64,000 bases of DNA. It comes from Microvirga pakistanensis (lineage in GTDB: Bacteria; Pseudomonadota; Alphaproteobacteria; Rhizobiales; Beijerinckiaceae). The stretch lies in contig NZ_SPJX01000710.1 in NCBI RefSeq assembly GCF_004458765.1, forward strand, positions 186,001 through 250,000, in the 5' to 3' direction. Of this stretch, positions 15,951-24,239 are shown piece by piece. Every line of letters starts with the position of its first letter. Positions within the stretch are counted from its first letter, which is position 1. The notes beneath the pieces were generated by a model. It saw only the letters and a program-made list of their open reading frames with translations. It searched no databases and was not told the origin of the DNA. A program made the position numbers and the translations under genes.

Positions 15951-17261
15951 TCACAGAATGAACCGGCTCAGATCCGTGTTCTTGGCGAGCGTTTCCACCT
16001 CGCCGCGCACATAGGCCGCGTTGATGGTGACCGTCTCGCCCGAGCGGTCGGGCGCCGTGAAGGACACGTCGTCCAGCACGCGCTCCAGCACCGTCTGCAG
16101 GCGGCGTGCGCCGATGTTCTCGACCGTGCTGTTGACCTCCACGGCCACCTGCGCGAGCGCGTCGATGGCATCGTCCGTGAACACGAGGTCCACGCCCTCC
16201 GTCTTCATCAGCGCCACGGATTGCTTGATGAGGCTCGCTTCCGTCTCGGTCAGGATGCGCTTGAAATCCTCGACGGTGAGCGGCGAGAGCTCCACGCGGA
16301 TCGGCAACCGGCCCTGCAGCTCCGGCAGCAGGTCCGACGGCTTCGAGACGTGGAAGGCGCCCGACGCGATGAAGAGAATGTGGTCCGTCTTCACCGATCC
16401 GTATTTCGTCGAGACGGTGGTGCCTTCGATGAGCGGCAGCAGATCGCGCTGCACGCCCTCGCGCGACACGTCCGCGCCGGAGCGGCCCTCGCGGGCGCAG
16501 ATCTTGTCGATCTCGTCGAGGAACACGATGCCGTTGTTCTCCACCTGGCGCAGGGCTTCCTGCACGATGGCGTCCTGGTCGAGCATCTTGTCGGCTTCTT
16601 CGGTCACGAGCGGATCATAGGCCTCGCGCACGGTGGTGCGGCGCGTCTTGCGCTGGCCGCCGAACGCCTTGCCGAACATGTCCGAGAGGTTGATCGCGCC
16701 CACCGATGCGCCCGGCATGCCGGGGATCTCGAACATGGGCAATCCCCCACCGCCGGATTGCTGCAGCTCGATCTCGATCTCCTTGTCGTCGAGCTCGTTG
16801 TTGCGCAGTTTCCGGCGGAACGCATCGCGCGTGGCAGCACTCGCGGTCGAGCCCACGAGCGCGTCGAGCACACGCTCTTCCGCCGCCACATGGGCCTTAG
16901 CCTGCACCTGACGGCGACGCTCGTCCTTCACGAGGCCGATGCCGATCTCCACGAGATCGCGCACGATCTGCTCCACGTCGCGGCCCACATAGCCGACTTC
17001 CGTGAACTTCGTCGCTTCCACCTTCATGAAGGGCGCACCCGCGAGCTTGGCGAGACGGCGGGAGATCTCCGTCTTGCCGCAGCCCGTGGGGCCGATCATC
17101 AGGATGTTCTTCGGCGCGACTTCCTCACGCAGCGAACCTTCGAGCTGCTGACGCCGCCAGCGATTGCGCAGCGCGATCGCGACGGCGCGCTTCGCGTCGT
17201 TCTGGCCGACGATGTAGCGGTCGAGTTCTGAAACGATTTCGCGGGGAGAGAATGTGGTCAT
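15951..17261 (-). CDS. hslU: ATP-dependent protease ATPase subunit HslU
   Basis: HslU is the AAA+ unfoldase that feeds proteins into HslV. The 436-residue length is standard for the family. The Walker A motif GPTGCGKT lies near residue 57. The N-terminus (SPREIVSELDRYIVGQNDAKRAVAIALRNRWRR) is typical, the variable I-domain lies in the middle, and Walker B is VFLDEIDKI. The C-terminus SRFIL ends in the hydrophobic tail that inserts into HslV and activates it. It lies downstream of hslV on the same strand; the 113-base gap between them holds a palindrome. Confidence 0.98.
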   Translation of the reverse strand: MTTFSPREIVSELDRYIVGQNDAKRAVAIALRNRWRRQQLEGSLREEVAPKNILMIGPTGCGKTEISRRLAKLAGAPFMKVEATKFTEVGYVGRDVEQIVRDLVEIGIGLVKDERRRQVQAKAHVAAEERVLDALVGSTASAATRDAFRRKLRNNELDDKEIEIELQQSGGGGLPMFEIPGMPGASVGAINLSDMFGKAFGGQRKTRRTTVREAYDPLVTEEADKMLDQDAIVQEALRQVENNGIVFLDEIDKICAREGRSGADVSREGVQRDLLPLIEGTTVSTKYGSVKTDHILFIASGAFHVSKPSDLLPELQGRLPIRVELSPLTVEDFKRILTETEASLIKQSVALMKTEGVDLVFTDDAIDALAQVAVEVNSTVENIGARRLQTVLERVLDDVSFTAPDRSGETVTINAAYVRGEVETLAKNTDLSRFIL

Positions 17262-17334
17262 GAGATGTCTTGGCTCAACGGCTCTTGGCTCAACAGATTG
17301 TCGTGGCTCCCGGACCGGTTCCGGGGATCCGCCT

Positions 17335-17360
17335 CGTCCATGCCGGCAAGGGCATGGACG
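17335..17360. repeat. dispersed intergenic palindrome family, copy 3 (hslV-hslU gap)
   Basis: A 10-bp perfect stem (17335-17344 with 17351-17360, CGTCCATGCC arm) lies in the gap between hslV and hslU. A degenerate CCGGACCGGTTCCGGGGATCC block precedes it. It resembles the other gap repeats in motif and placement, but is more diverged than copies 1 and 2. Confidence 0.6.
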
Positions 17361-17374
17361 GTCGGGGCGGGCGA

Positions 17375-17932
17375 TCAGGTTTCATCCAGCGTTTCGATGA
17401 CGATGTTCGCGTTCGTGTAGACGCAGATTTCGGCCGCGATCGCGAGGGAGCGGCGGACGATGGTTTCGGCGTCGCGATCGCTGTCGGCGAGCGCCCGCGC
17501 GGCGGCGAGCGCGTAATTGCCCCCCGAGCCGATGGCCGCGATGCCGTTTTCCGGCTCGAGCACGTCACCCGCGCCGGAGAGCAGCAGTCCCACCTCCTTG
17601 TCGGCCACGAGCATCATGGCTTCGAGGCGGCGCAGGTAACGATCGGTGCGCCAGTCCTTGGTCAGCTCCACGCAGGCTCGGGTGAGCTGGCCGGGATATT
17701 GCTCGAGCTTGGCTTCGAGCCGCTCGAAGAGGGTAAAGGCATCGGCCGTCGAGCCGGCGAAGCCGCCGATCACCGCGCCCTTGGAGAGGCGGCGCACCTT
17801 GCGCGCATTGCCCTTCACGATGGTCTGGCCCAGGCTGACCTGGCCGTCGCCGCCGATGACGACGCGGCCGCCTTTGCGGACCATGAGGATCGTAGTGGCA
17901 TGCATGCTGCGGGGGGCGGCGTCTTCGGACAC
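17375..17932 (-). CDS. hslV: ATP-dependent protease proteolytic subunit HslV
   Basis: HslV is the threonine peptidase of the HslUV complex. The catalytic core begins TTILMVRKGGRVVIGGDGQVSLG, with GNARKVRRL and the C-terminal half intact. The first threonine of TT is the expected nucleophile and must become N-terminal. The best start is GTG 17932, with GGAG 8 bases upstream, giving a 12-residue leader ahead of that threonine. The ATG at 17905 would leave two residues between Met and Thr but lacks a ribosome site. Either way, processing beyond Met removal is needed. The gene is divergent from hisB. Confidence 0.95.
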   Translation of the reverse strand: MSEDAAPRSMHATTILMVRKGGRVVIGGDGQVSLGQTIVKGNARKVRRLSKGAVIGGFAGSTADAFTLFERLEAKLEQYPGQLTRACVELTKDWRTDRYLRRLEAMMLVADKEVGLLLSGAGDVLEPENGIAAIGSGGNYALAAARALADSDRDAETIVRRSLAIAAEICVYTNANIVIETLDET

Positions 17933-18065
17933 GAGGCGAACTCCAGCGGACGGGGAGGGGACGGATGCCCCTGACTTAATCACTCCCTGTCCAAAAGCAA
18001 CGCGGGTAGCGTTTCCCGCGCGCTCTTGGTAGAAGGCCCCGTCCCAATCTCCGCAAAGGATTGTC

Positions 18066-18656
18066 ATGATGCGCTCCGCGAGCGTCAGCCGTCGCACCGC
18101 CGAGACCGATGTGGCCGTATCGATTGCCCTCGACGGCACCGGCAAGGCCGAGATCGCCACGGGAGTCGGCTTCCTCGACCATATGCTGGAACTCTTTGCC
18201 CGCCACGCTCTGTTCGACCTGACCGTGAAGGTGACGGGCGACCTGCACGTGGACCAGCATCATACGGCGGAGGATACGGGCATCGCGCTGGGCCAGGCCG
18301 TCTTGAAGGCGCTTGGCGATAAAAAGGGCATCGCCCGCTACGCGGACATCCACCTGCCGATGGACGAGACGCTGACCCGGATCGCCCTCGACATCTCGGG
18401 CCGCCCGTTCCTGGTCTTCCGCACGTCCTTCCCGACGGAGAAGATCGGCGTGTTCGACACCGAGCTGGTGCGCGAGTTCTTCCAAGCCTTCGCCGTGCAG
18501 GCGGGGCTGACCCTTCATGTGGAGACGCTCTACGGAGAGAACAGCCATCATATCGCCGAGAGCTGCTTCAAGGGTCTGGCACGGGCCTTGCGTCAGGCCG
18601 TCGCCATGGACCCAAGGGAAGAGGGGCGCGTTCCCTCCACCAAGGGAACGCTCTAG
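18066..18656 (+). CDS. hisB: imidazoleglycerol-phosphate dehydratase
   Basis: HisB dehydrates imidazole-glycerol phosphate in histidine synthesis. This is the monofunctional 196-residue form, with the Mn-binding motifs GFLDHMLELFARH, DQHHTAEDTGIALG and GENSHHIAESCFK. AAAGGA lies about 7 bases before the ATG at 18066; a second ATG follows directly. It heads a run hisB, DUF2628, hisH, hisA, hisF, map, hisE. A 133-base divergent promoter region separates it from hslV. Confidence 0.97.
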   Translation: MMRSASVSRRTAETDVAVSIALDGTGKAEIATGVGFLDHMLELFARHALFDLTVKVTGDLHVDQHHTAEDTGIALGQAVLKALGDKKGIARYADIHLPMDETLTRIALDISGRPFLVFRTSFPTEKIGVFDTELVREFFQAFAVQAGLTLHVETLYGENSHHIAESCFKGLARALRQAVAMDPREEGRVPSTKGTL

Positions 18657-18783
18657 AGGATCGGACGCAAAAGTGCGAAGCGGTTTTGCGGGAAAGATAC
18701 GACTGAAAAGTGCTGTAAGTTCAAGCAGGAGACACCTTGCCCGCCATGTTGTCCGGCGGGGCAGGGCTTGAGGAAACGACGCC

Positions 18784-19278
18784 ATGACCACCTATACCCT
18801 GCACCTTCCGCGCGATGCGCGGCCGGGTGATCCGGCTGCTTTGGAGGACGCGGAGCTCGTGAAGGATGCGTTCTCCTGGGGCGCCTTCTTCTTCACCTTT
18901 CTCTGGTTCTTCTTTCACCGGCTGTGGCTCGCGGGTATCGCCGTCCTGGTGCTGGTCTTCGCCTTCGGCTGGCTCCTGCAGCTCTTGAACGTCCATGAGG
19001 CGGCCGGCACCGTGGCGGCACTGCTCCTGCAGGCGCTGATCGGCCTCGAGGCCAGCAGCCTCAGGCGATGGACGCTCTCGCGTCACGGCTATGGGCTGGC
19101 GGACGTGGTCACGGCCGCCGACCGGGACGAAGCGGAAGCCAAGGCCTTCGCCCGCTGGCTCGCGCATCGCCCGGCCACGCTTGCCGCCCGCAATCCGGCC
19201 CCTGCGCCGGTTCCCCCCACCCTGAGAAGGCCCGATTCCGTGATCGGCCTCTTTCCCGATGCGGAGCGTCCCCGGTGA
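18784..19278 (+). CDS. DUF2628 membrane protein in the histidine operon
   Basis: A 164-residue protein matching DUF2628. A soluble start is followed by two or three hydrophobic segments (AFFFTFLWFFFHRLWLAGIAVLVLVFAF; AAGTVAALLLQALIGLEASSL). Then comes a cytoplasmic tail with YGLADVVTAADRDEAEAKAF, typical of the family. No enzymatic function is known. In Hyphomicrobiales it is regularly found between hisB and hisH, as here, and its TGA overlaps the hisH GTG. Its link with histidine synthesis is positional only. Confidence 0.85.
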   Translation: MTTYTLHLPRDARPGDPAALEDAELVKDAFSWGAFFFTFLWFFFHRLWLAGIAVLVLVFAFGWLLQLLNVHEAAGTVAALLLQALIGLEASSLRRWTLSRHGYGLADVVTAADRDEAEAKAFARWLAHRPATLAARNPAPAPVPPTLRRPDSVIGLFPDAERPR

Positions 19279-19925
19279 GCGTCGCCATCATCGATTACGG
19301 TTCGGGCAACCTGCATTCCGCCGCCAAGGCCTTCGAACGCGCGGCCCGCGACGCCGGTGTCGGCGAGACCATCGCCGTCACATCCGATCCGACCGCCGTG
19401 TCGAAGGCCGGCCGGATCGTGCTGCCGGGGGTCGGTGCCTTCGCAGATTGCCGCCGCGGCCTCGATTCCGTGCCCGGCATGGTGGAGGTGCTCCAGCGCC
19501 GCGTGCGGGAGGAGGGTGTTCCTTTCTTCGGCATCTGCGTGGGCATGCAGCTCATGGCGACCCGCGGCCTCGAGCACGTCACGAGCGACGGTCTGGACTG
19601 GATCCATGGCGACGTGAAGCCCATCGCGCCGGCGGATCCAGCGCTCAAGGTGCCGCATATGGGCTGGAACACGCTTGAACTCGCTAAATCCCATCCGCTG
19701 ATGGAGGGCATTCCCACCGGCCCGCAGGGACTGCACGCGTATTTCGTGCATTCCTATGCGCTCGCCCCGGAGGATCCGTCCGACGTCGTCGCCACCACCG
19801 ATTATGGCGGGCCGGTGACGGCCATCGTGGGCCGCGACAACATCGTCGGCACTCAGTTTCACCCCGAAAAGAGCCAGGCGCTCGGCCTCAAGCTCATCGC
19901 CAATTTCCTGAGGTGGCGCCCGTGA
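19275..19925 (+). CDS. hisH: imidazole glycerol phosphate synthase, glutamine amidotransferase subunit HisH
   Basis: HisH releases ammonia from glutamine for HisF. The class I glutaminase triad is visible: the nucleophile in FFGICVGMQLM, and His/Glu in GTQFHPEKSQ. The N-terminal IIDYGSGNLHS and LPGVGAF are typical. The GTG at 19275 overlaps the preceding stop (GTGA) and gives 216 residues; the longer open frame upstream lies within the DUF2628 gene. Its own stop overlaps the hisA start in the same manner. Confidence 0.97.
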   Translation: MSVAIIDYGSGNLHSAAKAFERAARDAGVGETIAVTSDPTAVSKAGRIVLPGVGAFADCRRGLDSVPGMVEVLQRRVREEGVPFFGICVGMQLMATRGLEHVTSDGLDWIHGDVKPIAPADPALKVPHMGWNTLELAKSHPLMEGIPTGPQGLHAYFVHSYALAPEDPSDVVATTDYGGPVTAIVGRDNIVGTQFHPEKSQALGLKLIANFLRWRP

Positions 19926-20665
19926 TCCTCTATCCCGCAATCGACCTGAAGGAAGGGCGCTGCGTTCGCCTGATCCAGGGCGACATGGACCAGGCGACCG
20001 TCTTCAACGACGACCCCGCCGACCAGGCCGCGACCTTCGAAGCCCAGGGCTTCGAGTGGCTGCACGTGGTCGATCTCGACGGCGCCTTCGCGGGCAAGCC
20101 CATGAATGCGTCCGCCGTGGAGGGTATCCTCAGGCGTGTGACGATCCCGGTGCAGCTCGGCGGCGGCATCCGCGACATGAAGACCGTCGAGGGCTGGCTG
20201 TCCAAGGGCGTCACCCGCGTGATCATCGGCACGGCCGCCGTGCGCGACCCCGCCTTCGTGCGCGAAGCCGCGCGCCTCCATCCGGGCAAGATCGCGGTGG
20301 GCATCGACGCGAAGGACGGCCTCGTGGCCGTGGAGGGCTGGGCCCAGACCTCGACCCTGTCGGCGGAGGAACTCGGCCGCCGCTTCGAGGATGCGGGCGT
20401 CGCCGCCATCATCTACACGGACATCGCCCGCGACGGCATCCTCAAGGGCCTCAACTTCCCGATGACCCTGGGCCTTGCCCGCGCAGTCTCGATTCCGGTC
20501 ATCGCCTCGGGCGGTCTCGCCTCCATGGCCGATATCGAGCGTCTCACACAGCCCGATTGCGCCGTGCTCAACGGCGCCATTTCCGGCCGCGCGCTCTATG
20601 ACGGGCGCATCGATCCGGAACAGGCGCTGGCGCTGCTGCGCTCCGCCCGCAAGGAAAATGCCTGA
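19922..20665 (+). CDS. hisA: HisA, ProFAR isomerase
   Basis: HisA is a TIM-barrel isomerase opening the ribose of ProFAR to PRFAR. It shows ILYPAIDLKEGRCVRL at the N-terminus, the first phosphate site around VQLGGGIRD, and the second at VIASGGLASMAD. The GTG at 19922 overlaps the hisH stop (GTGA) and gives 247 residues. A GTG three codons upstream is possible but lies further into hisH. The stop shares one base with the hisF ATG (TGATG). Confidence 0.97.
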   Translation: MILYPAIDLKEGRCVRLIQGDMDQATVFNDDPADQAATFEAQGFEWLHVVDLDGAFAGKPMNASAVEGILRRVTIPVQLGGGIRDMKTVEGWLSKGVTRVIIGTAAVRDPAFVREAARLHPGKIAVGIDAKDGLVAVEGWAQTSTLSAEELGRRFEDAGVAAIIYTDIARDGILKGLNFPMTLGLARAVSIPVIASGGLASMADIERLTQPDCAVLNGAISGRALYDGRIDPEQALALLRSARKENA

Positions 20666-21468
20666 TGCTGAAAGTGCGTCTCATTCCCTGCCTCGACGTG
20701 AAGGACGGGCGCGTCGTGAAGGGCGTGCAGTTCGTCGATCTCGTCGATGCGGGCGATCCGGTGGAAGCGGCCAAGGCCTATGACGCGGCAGGCGCCGACG
20801 AGCTCTGCTTCCTCGACATCACCGCGAGCCACGAGGCGCGCGGCATCCTGCTCGACGTGGTGCAGCGGACGGCAGAGGCCTGCTTCATGCCGCTCACCGT
20901 CGGCGGCGGCGTGCGCACGGTGGAGGATATCCGCCGGCTCCTGCTCGCGGGCGCCGACAAGGTATCGATCAACACCGCCGCCGTGAAGAACCCGAACTTC
21001 GTGCGGGAGGCTGCGGAGAAATTCGGCGCGCAGTGCATCGTCGTCGCCATCGACGCCAAGACGGTCTCGGGCGAGGGCGAGCCGCCGCGCTGGGAGATCT
21101 TCACCCATGGCGGGCGCAACGCCACGGGCGTCGACGCCATCGCATTCGCCAGGCAGGTGGCCGAGCTCGGGGCAGGGGAGCTCCTCGTCACCTCCATGGA
21201 CCGGGACGGCACCAAGGGCGGCTACGACCTGGCGCTCGTGCGCGCCATCGCCGACGCGGTCCCGGTGCCCGTGATCGCCTCCGGAGGCGTCGGCAATCTC
21301 GATCATCTGGTCGATGGGGTCGAGAAGGGCCATGCCAGCGCCGTGCTGGCGGCCTCCATCTTCCATTTCGGCACGCATACGATTTCCGAGGCGAAGAGCT
21401 ACATGGCCGGGAAGGGGCTGCGGATGCGGCTGGACGAGCCGACGCAGGGTCCTGCGGATCGGCATTGA
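20665..21468 (+). CDS. hisF: imidazole glycerol phosphate synthase, cyclase subunit HisF
   Basis: HisF cyclises PRFAR with ammonia to give IGP and AICAR. The barrel motifs are RLIPCLDVKDGRVVKGVQF, with the catalytic aspartate, then PLTVGGGVRTVEDIRRLL and VIASGGVGNLDHLVDG. The length of 267 residues is slightly longer than typical because of a C-terminal extension (RMRLDEPTQGPADRH). The start overlaps hisA by one base. Confidence 0.98.
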   Translation: MLKVRLIPCLDVKDGRVVKGVQFVDLVDAGDPVEAAKAYDAAGADELCFLDITASHEARGILLDVVQRTAEACFMPLTVGGGVRTVEDIRRLLLAGADKVSINTAAVKNPNFVREAAEKFGAQCIVVAIDAKTVSGEGEPPRWEIFTHGGRNATGVDAIAFARQVAELGAGELLVTSMDRDGTKGGYDLALVRAIADAVPVPVIASGGVGNLDHLVDGVEKGHASAVLAASIFHFGTHTISEAKSYMAGKGLRMRLDEPTQGPADRH

Positions 21469-21520
21469 TGCGGTTTCGACGACGACCCGCAGCTCCAGAC
21501 GACATGAAGGAATTCAGCTC

Positions 21521-22270
21521 ATGACGATCTCCAACGAGGACGATCTGAACAAGCTCCAGGACATCGGCAGGATCGTCGCCAATGCCCTCGAGGCCATGGC
21601 TGCGGCGCTGGAGCCCGGCATGACGACGGCGGATCTCGATCTGATCGGCCGCAGGCTCCTCGAAATGGCGGGCGCCCGGTCCGGCCCGGAGATGACCTAC
21701 GGTTTTCCGGGTGCAACCTGCATCAGCGTGAACGAGCAGATCGCTCATGGCATTCCCGGACCCCGGCGCATCGAAGCGGGCGATCTCGTGAATATTGACA
21801 TCTCCGCGGAAAAGAACGGCGTTTTTGCCGATACCGGTGCGTCTTTCGCCGTTCCGCCGGTCACGAACGCCACCAAGCGGCTCTGCCGGGACGGCCGTCG
21901 CGCCATGTGGGTGGGATTGCGCCAGGTGGGCGCCAACAAGCCGATTTCGGGGATCGGCCAAGCCATCGGGCAATTCGCTGAAAAGAACGGCTATACCTTG
22001 GTGCGGAACCTGGCGAGCCACGGCATCGGCTATTCTCTTCACGAAGAGCCGGGAGAAATCCCCACCTGGCCGGACCGCTCCGAGCGGCGGGTCATGAATG
22101 AGGGATTGGTGTTCACCGTCGAGCCGTTTCTGTCGCTCGGCGCGAATTGGGCAACCGACGGCGATGACGAATGGACGCTGCTGAGCGATCCCCGCGCACC
22201 GACGGTCCAGTACGAGCACACGGTCGTCGCCACGCGCAGCGGTCCCCTCATCGTCACGTTACCGGGCTAG
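21521..22270 (+). CDS. map: type I methionine aminopeptidase
   Basis: Removes the initiator methionine from new proteins. All five metal ligands of the family can be seen: Asp in LVNIDIS, Asp in FADTGASF, His in SHGIGYSLHEEPG, Glu in FTVEPFL and Glu in QYEHTVVAT. The length of 249 residues is normal. The ATG at 21521 is used; the upstream frame lies within hisF. It sits between hisF and hisE, which are adjacent in most relatives. The sequence diverges from textbook MetAP (LCRDGRRAMWVGLRQV in place of the usual helix) and its codons look less GC-rich. It may be a second, acquired map. Confidence 0.93.
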   Translation: MTISNEDDLNKLQDIGRIVANALEAMAAALEPGMTTADLDLIGRRLLEMAGARSGPEMTYGFPGATCISVNEQIAHGIPGPRRIEAGDLVNIDISAEKNGVFADTGASFAVPPVTNATKRLCRDGRRAMWVGLRQVGANKPISGIGQAIGQFAEKNGYTLVRNLASHGIGYSLHEEPGEIPTWPDRSERRVMNEGLVFTVEPFLSLGANWATDGDDEWTLLSDPRAPTVQYEHTVVATRSGPLIVTLPG

Positions 22271-22277
22271 TTCCACC

Positions 22278-22598
22278 ATGACCTCCTTCACCCTCGACGA
22301 CCTTGCCTGCATCGTGGCCCAGCGCGCCGCAGCACCCGCGTCCGAATCCTATACGGCCAAGCTCCTGAGCGAGGGGCCCGCGAAAGCGGCCAAGAAGCTG
22401 GGCGAGGAGGCGGTGGAGGCCGCGCTCGCCGCCGTCCAGGGCGACCGGCAGAATCTGACCGCCGAGGCGGCCGACGTGCTGTATCATCTTTTGGTCGTGT
22501 TGCAGGGCGCGGATATTCCGCTAAGTGACGTCATGGCCGAATTGGAGCGCCGCACCGCGCAATCGGGGCTCGCCGAGAAGGCCGCGCGCCAGTCGTGA
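22278..22598 (+). CDS. hisE: phosphoribosyl-ATP pyrophosphatase
   Basis: HisE hydrolyses PR-ATP to PR-AMP. It is a 106-residue MazG-like helical protein with the family motifs SYTAKLLSEGPAKAAKKLGEEAVE and AAEAADVLYHLLVVL, which contain the acidic Mg-binding residues. The start lies 7 bases after the map stop, so map and hisE are probably co-transcribed. It is followed by coaA, a common neighbour in Hyphomicrobiales. Confidence 0.96.
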   Translation: MTSFTLDDLACIVAQRAAAPASESYTAKLLSEGPAKAAKKLGEEAVEAALAAVQGDRQNLTAEAADVLYHLLVVLQGADIPLSDVMAELERRTAQSGLAEKAARQS

Positions 22599-22632
22599 CC
22601 TGACGTCGCGACGTCACAGCAAGGGGGCTCGC

Positions 22633-23607
22633 ATGGACCAGCCCAACGTGGTTTCGCCCGAGGCCGACGACGGCCTCTCGCCCTATCGCACCTTCACCCG
22701 GGACGAATGGGCGAAACTGCGCGCCGATGCGCCGATGACGCTCACCGCCGACGAGGTGGTGCGGCTGCAATCCCTCAACGACCCGATCTCCCTCGACGAG
22801 GTGGCGGCGATCTATCTCCCGCTCTCGCGCCTGCTCTCGCTCTACGTTGCGGCGACCCAGGGGCTGTTCAGGGCGACGCAACGCTTCCTCCTCGCCGAGC
22901 AGGAGGAGAAGGTGCCCTACATCATCGGCGTCGCGGGCTCGGTGGCGGTGGGCAAATCCACCACGGCGCGCGTCTTGAAGGCGCTGCTGGCCCGCTGGCC
23001 CAACACCCCGAAGGTGGACCTCGTCACCACGGACGGCTTCCTGCTCCCCAATGCCGAGCTGACGCGGCTCAACCTGATGGAGCGGAAGGGTTTTCCGGAG
23101 AGCTACGACACGGGCAAGCTCCTGCGCTTCCTGGCCGACATCAAGGCCGGCAAGCGCAACGTGAAGGCGCCGCTCTATTCGCATCTGGTCTATGACGTGG
23201 TGCCCGGCGAGGAGACCACCGTCGACCGTCCGGACATCCTCATCGTCGAAGGGCTCAACGTGCTCCAGCCCGCGCGCCTGCCCAAGGACGGGGAGGCCAT
23301 TCCCTTCGTGTCCGATTTCTTCGATTTCTCCGTCTATATCGACGCCGACGAGGAAGACCTGCACCGCTGGTACGTGAACCGCTTCCTGAGCCTGCGCCAT
23401 ACGGCCTTCCGCGATCCGCTCTCGTATTTCCGCCGCTATGCGGAGCTGCCGGAGGCGGAGGCCATCGGCATCGCGGACGGACTCTGGAGCCGCATCAACC
23501 TCTTGAACCTGCGCGAGAACATCGTGCCCACCCGCCAGCGCGCGAGCCTGATCCTGACGAAAGGCGCGAGCCACCGGATCGAGACCGTGGCGCTGCGGCG
23601 CTTGTAA
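22633..23607 (+). CDS. coaA: type I pantothenate kinase
   Basis: Phosphorylates pantothenate, the first step of coenzyme A synthesis. The P-loop is GVAGSVAVGKSTTARV (near residue 103). Other family motifs include SPYRTFTRDEWAKLR, DLVTTDGFLLPN and IVEGLNVLQ. The ATG at 22633 gives 324 residues, a normal CoaA length; the frame is open upstream into hisE. It lies 34 bases after hisE in the same direction. Confidence 0.97.
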   Translation: MDQPNVVSPEADDGLSPYRTFTRDEWAKLRADAPMTLTADEVVRLQSLNDPISLDEVAAIYLPLSRLLSLYVAATQGLFRATQRFLLAEQEEKVPYIIGVAGSVAVGKSTTARVLKALLARWPNTPKVDLVTTDGFLLPNAELTRLNLMERKGFPESYDTGKLLRFLADIKAGKRNVKAPLYSHLVYDVVPGEETTVDRPDILIVEGLNVLQPARLPKDGEAIPFVSDFFDFSVYIDADEEDLHRWYVNRFLSLRHTAFRDPLSYFRRYAELPEAEAIGIADGLWSRINLLNLRENIVPTRQRASLILTKGASHRIETVALRRL

Positions 23608-23660
23608 GAGCAGCTTTTTGGCAATCTTGAGCGTTGTGCCTCCGGATGGATGGAGGATGC

Positions 23661-24182
23661 ATGACCACGCAGCCCGTCGACGAGAAACTCAAGCGCAGCG
23701 CCGAGCACGCGAAGGAAGCGGCCGAGCAGACCCAGGAGGCCGCCGAGCAGACTCAGGAAGCGGCGGAGCACACGCAGGCGGCGGCCAAAACCACCGCCAC
23801 GGCCACGGTTCAGCTCAAGGACAGCGCCGACCGGCGCACGGAACTGGCGGCGAACCGCACGGTCTTCGCTGCCGAGCGCACCTATGCCGCCTGGGTGCGC
23901 ACGGGGTTGGCCGCGCTCGCCTCCGGCATCGGTGCGCAGAAGCTGCTCGCGGGCGTGGTGCCGAATTGGATGATCGTTTCGACGGGCTCGGTACTGATCC
24001 TGTTCAGCGCCTTCTGCTTCGCGTCCGCCGTGTGGCGCCAGATCTTCACGGGCTCGCAGCCGCCGCACCCGGACGTGCAGCGCATTCCGCCGTTCCTGCT
24101 CGTGTTGTTCAACGGCTTTCTCGCGCTCGTGTCCCTCGCGGCCCTGTTCGGGCTGTGGTTCGGGCAGACGGGCGGGGGTTAG
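23661..24182 (+). CDS. DUF202 (YidH-type) membrane protein with heptad-repeat N-terminus
   Basis: A 173-residue protein. Residues about 12-50 are Ala/Glu/Gln/Thr-rich heptads likely to form a coiled coil. The DUF202 domain follows (NRTVFAAERTYAAWVRTGLAALASGIG) with about three membrane helices (GLAALASGIGAQKLL; WMIVSTGSVLILFSAFCFAS; FLLVLFNGFLALVSLAALFGLWFG). DUF202 proteins are inner-membrane proteins of unknown function. GGAGG lies 4 bases before the ATG at 23661. A palindrome follows the stop. Confidence 0.85.
   Translation: MTTQPVDEKLKRSAEHAKEAAEQTQEAAEQTQEAAEHTQAAAKTTATATVQLKDSADRRTELAANRTVFAAERTYAAWVRTGLAALASGIGAQKLLAGVVPNWMIVSTGSVLILFSAFCFASAVWRQIFTGSQPPHPDVQRIPPFLLVLFNGFLALVSLAALFGLWFGQTGGG
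23697..23780 (+). repeat. 21-base tandem repeat coding for AEQTQEA heptads
   Basis: Four 21-base units in the DUF202 gene encode AEHAKEA, AEQTQEA, AEQTQEA and AEHTQAA, with the second and third nearly identical in DNA. The period equals one coiled-coil heptad. Confidence 0.85.
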
Positions 24183-24193
24183 GCTAAAACACT

Positions 24194-24224
24194 CGTCATC
24201 CCCGGGCTTGTCCCAGGGATGACG
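24194..24224. repeat. dispersed intergenic palindrome family, copy 4
   Basis: CGTCATCCC (24194-24202) pairs with GGGATGACG (24216-24224) between the converging DUF202 and PfkB genes. The loop carries the GGGCTTGTCCC core shared with copy 1. Confidence 0.75.
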
Positions 24225-24239
24225 GAGAGGGGAACCTGA

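Noticed and set aside
15729..17231. A 500-residue plus-strand frame opposite hslU
   Set aside because: Shadow of hslU; no recognisable domain, and composition is typical of antisense translation.
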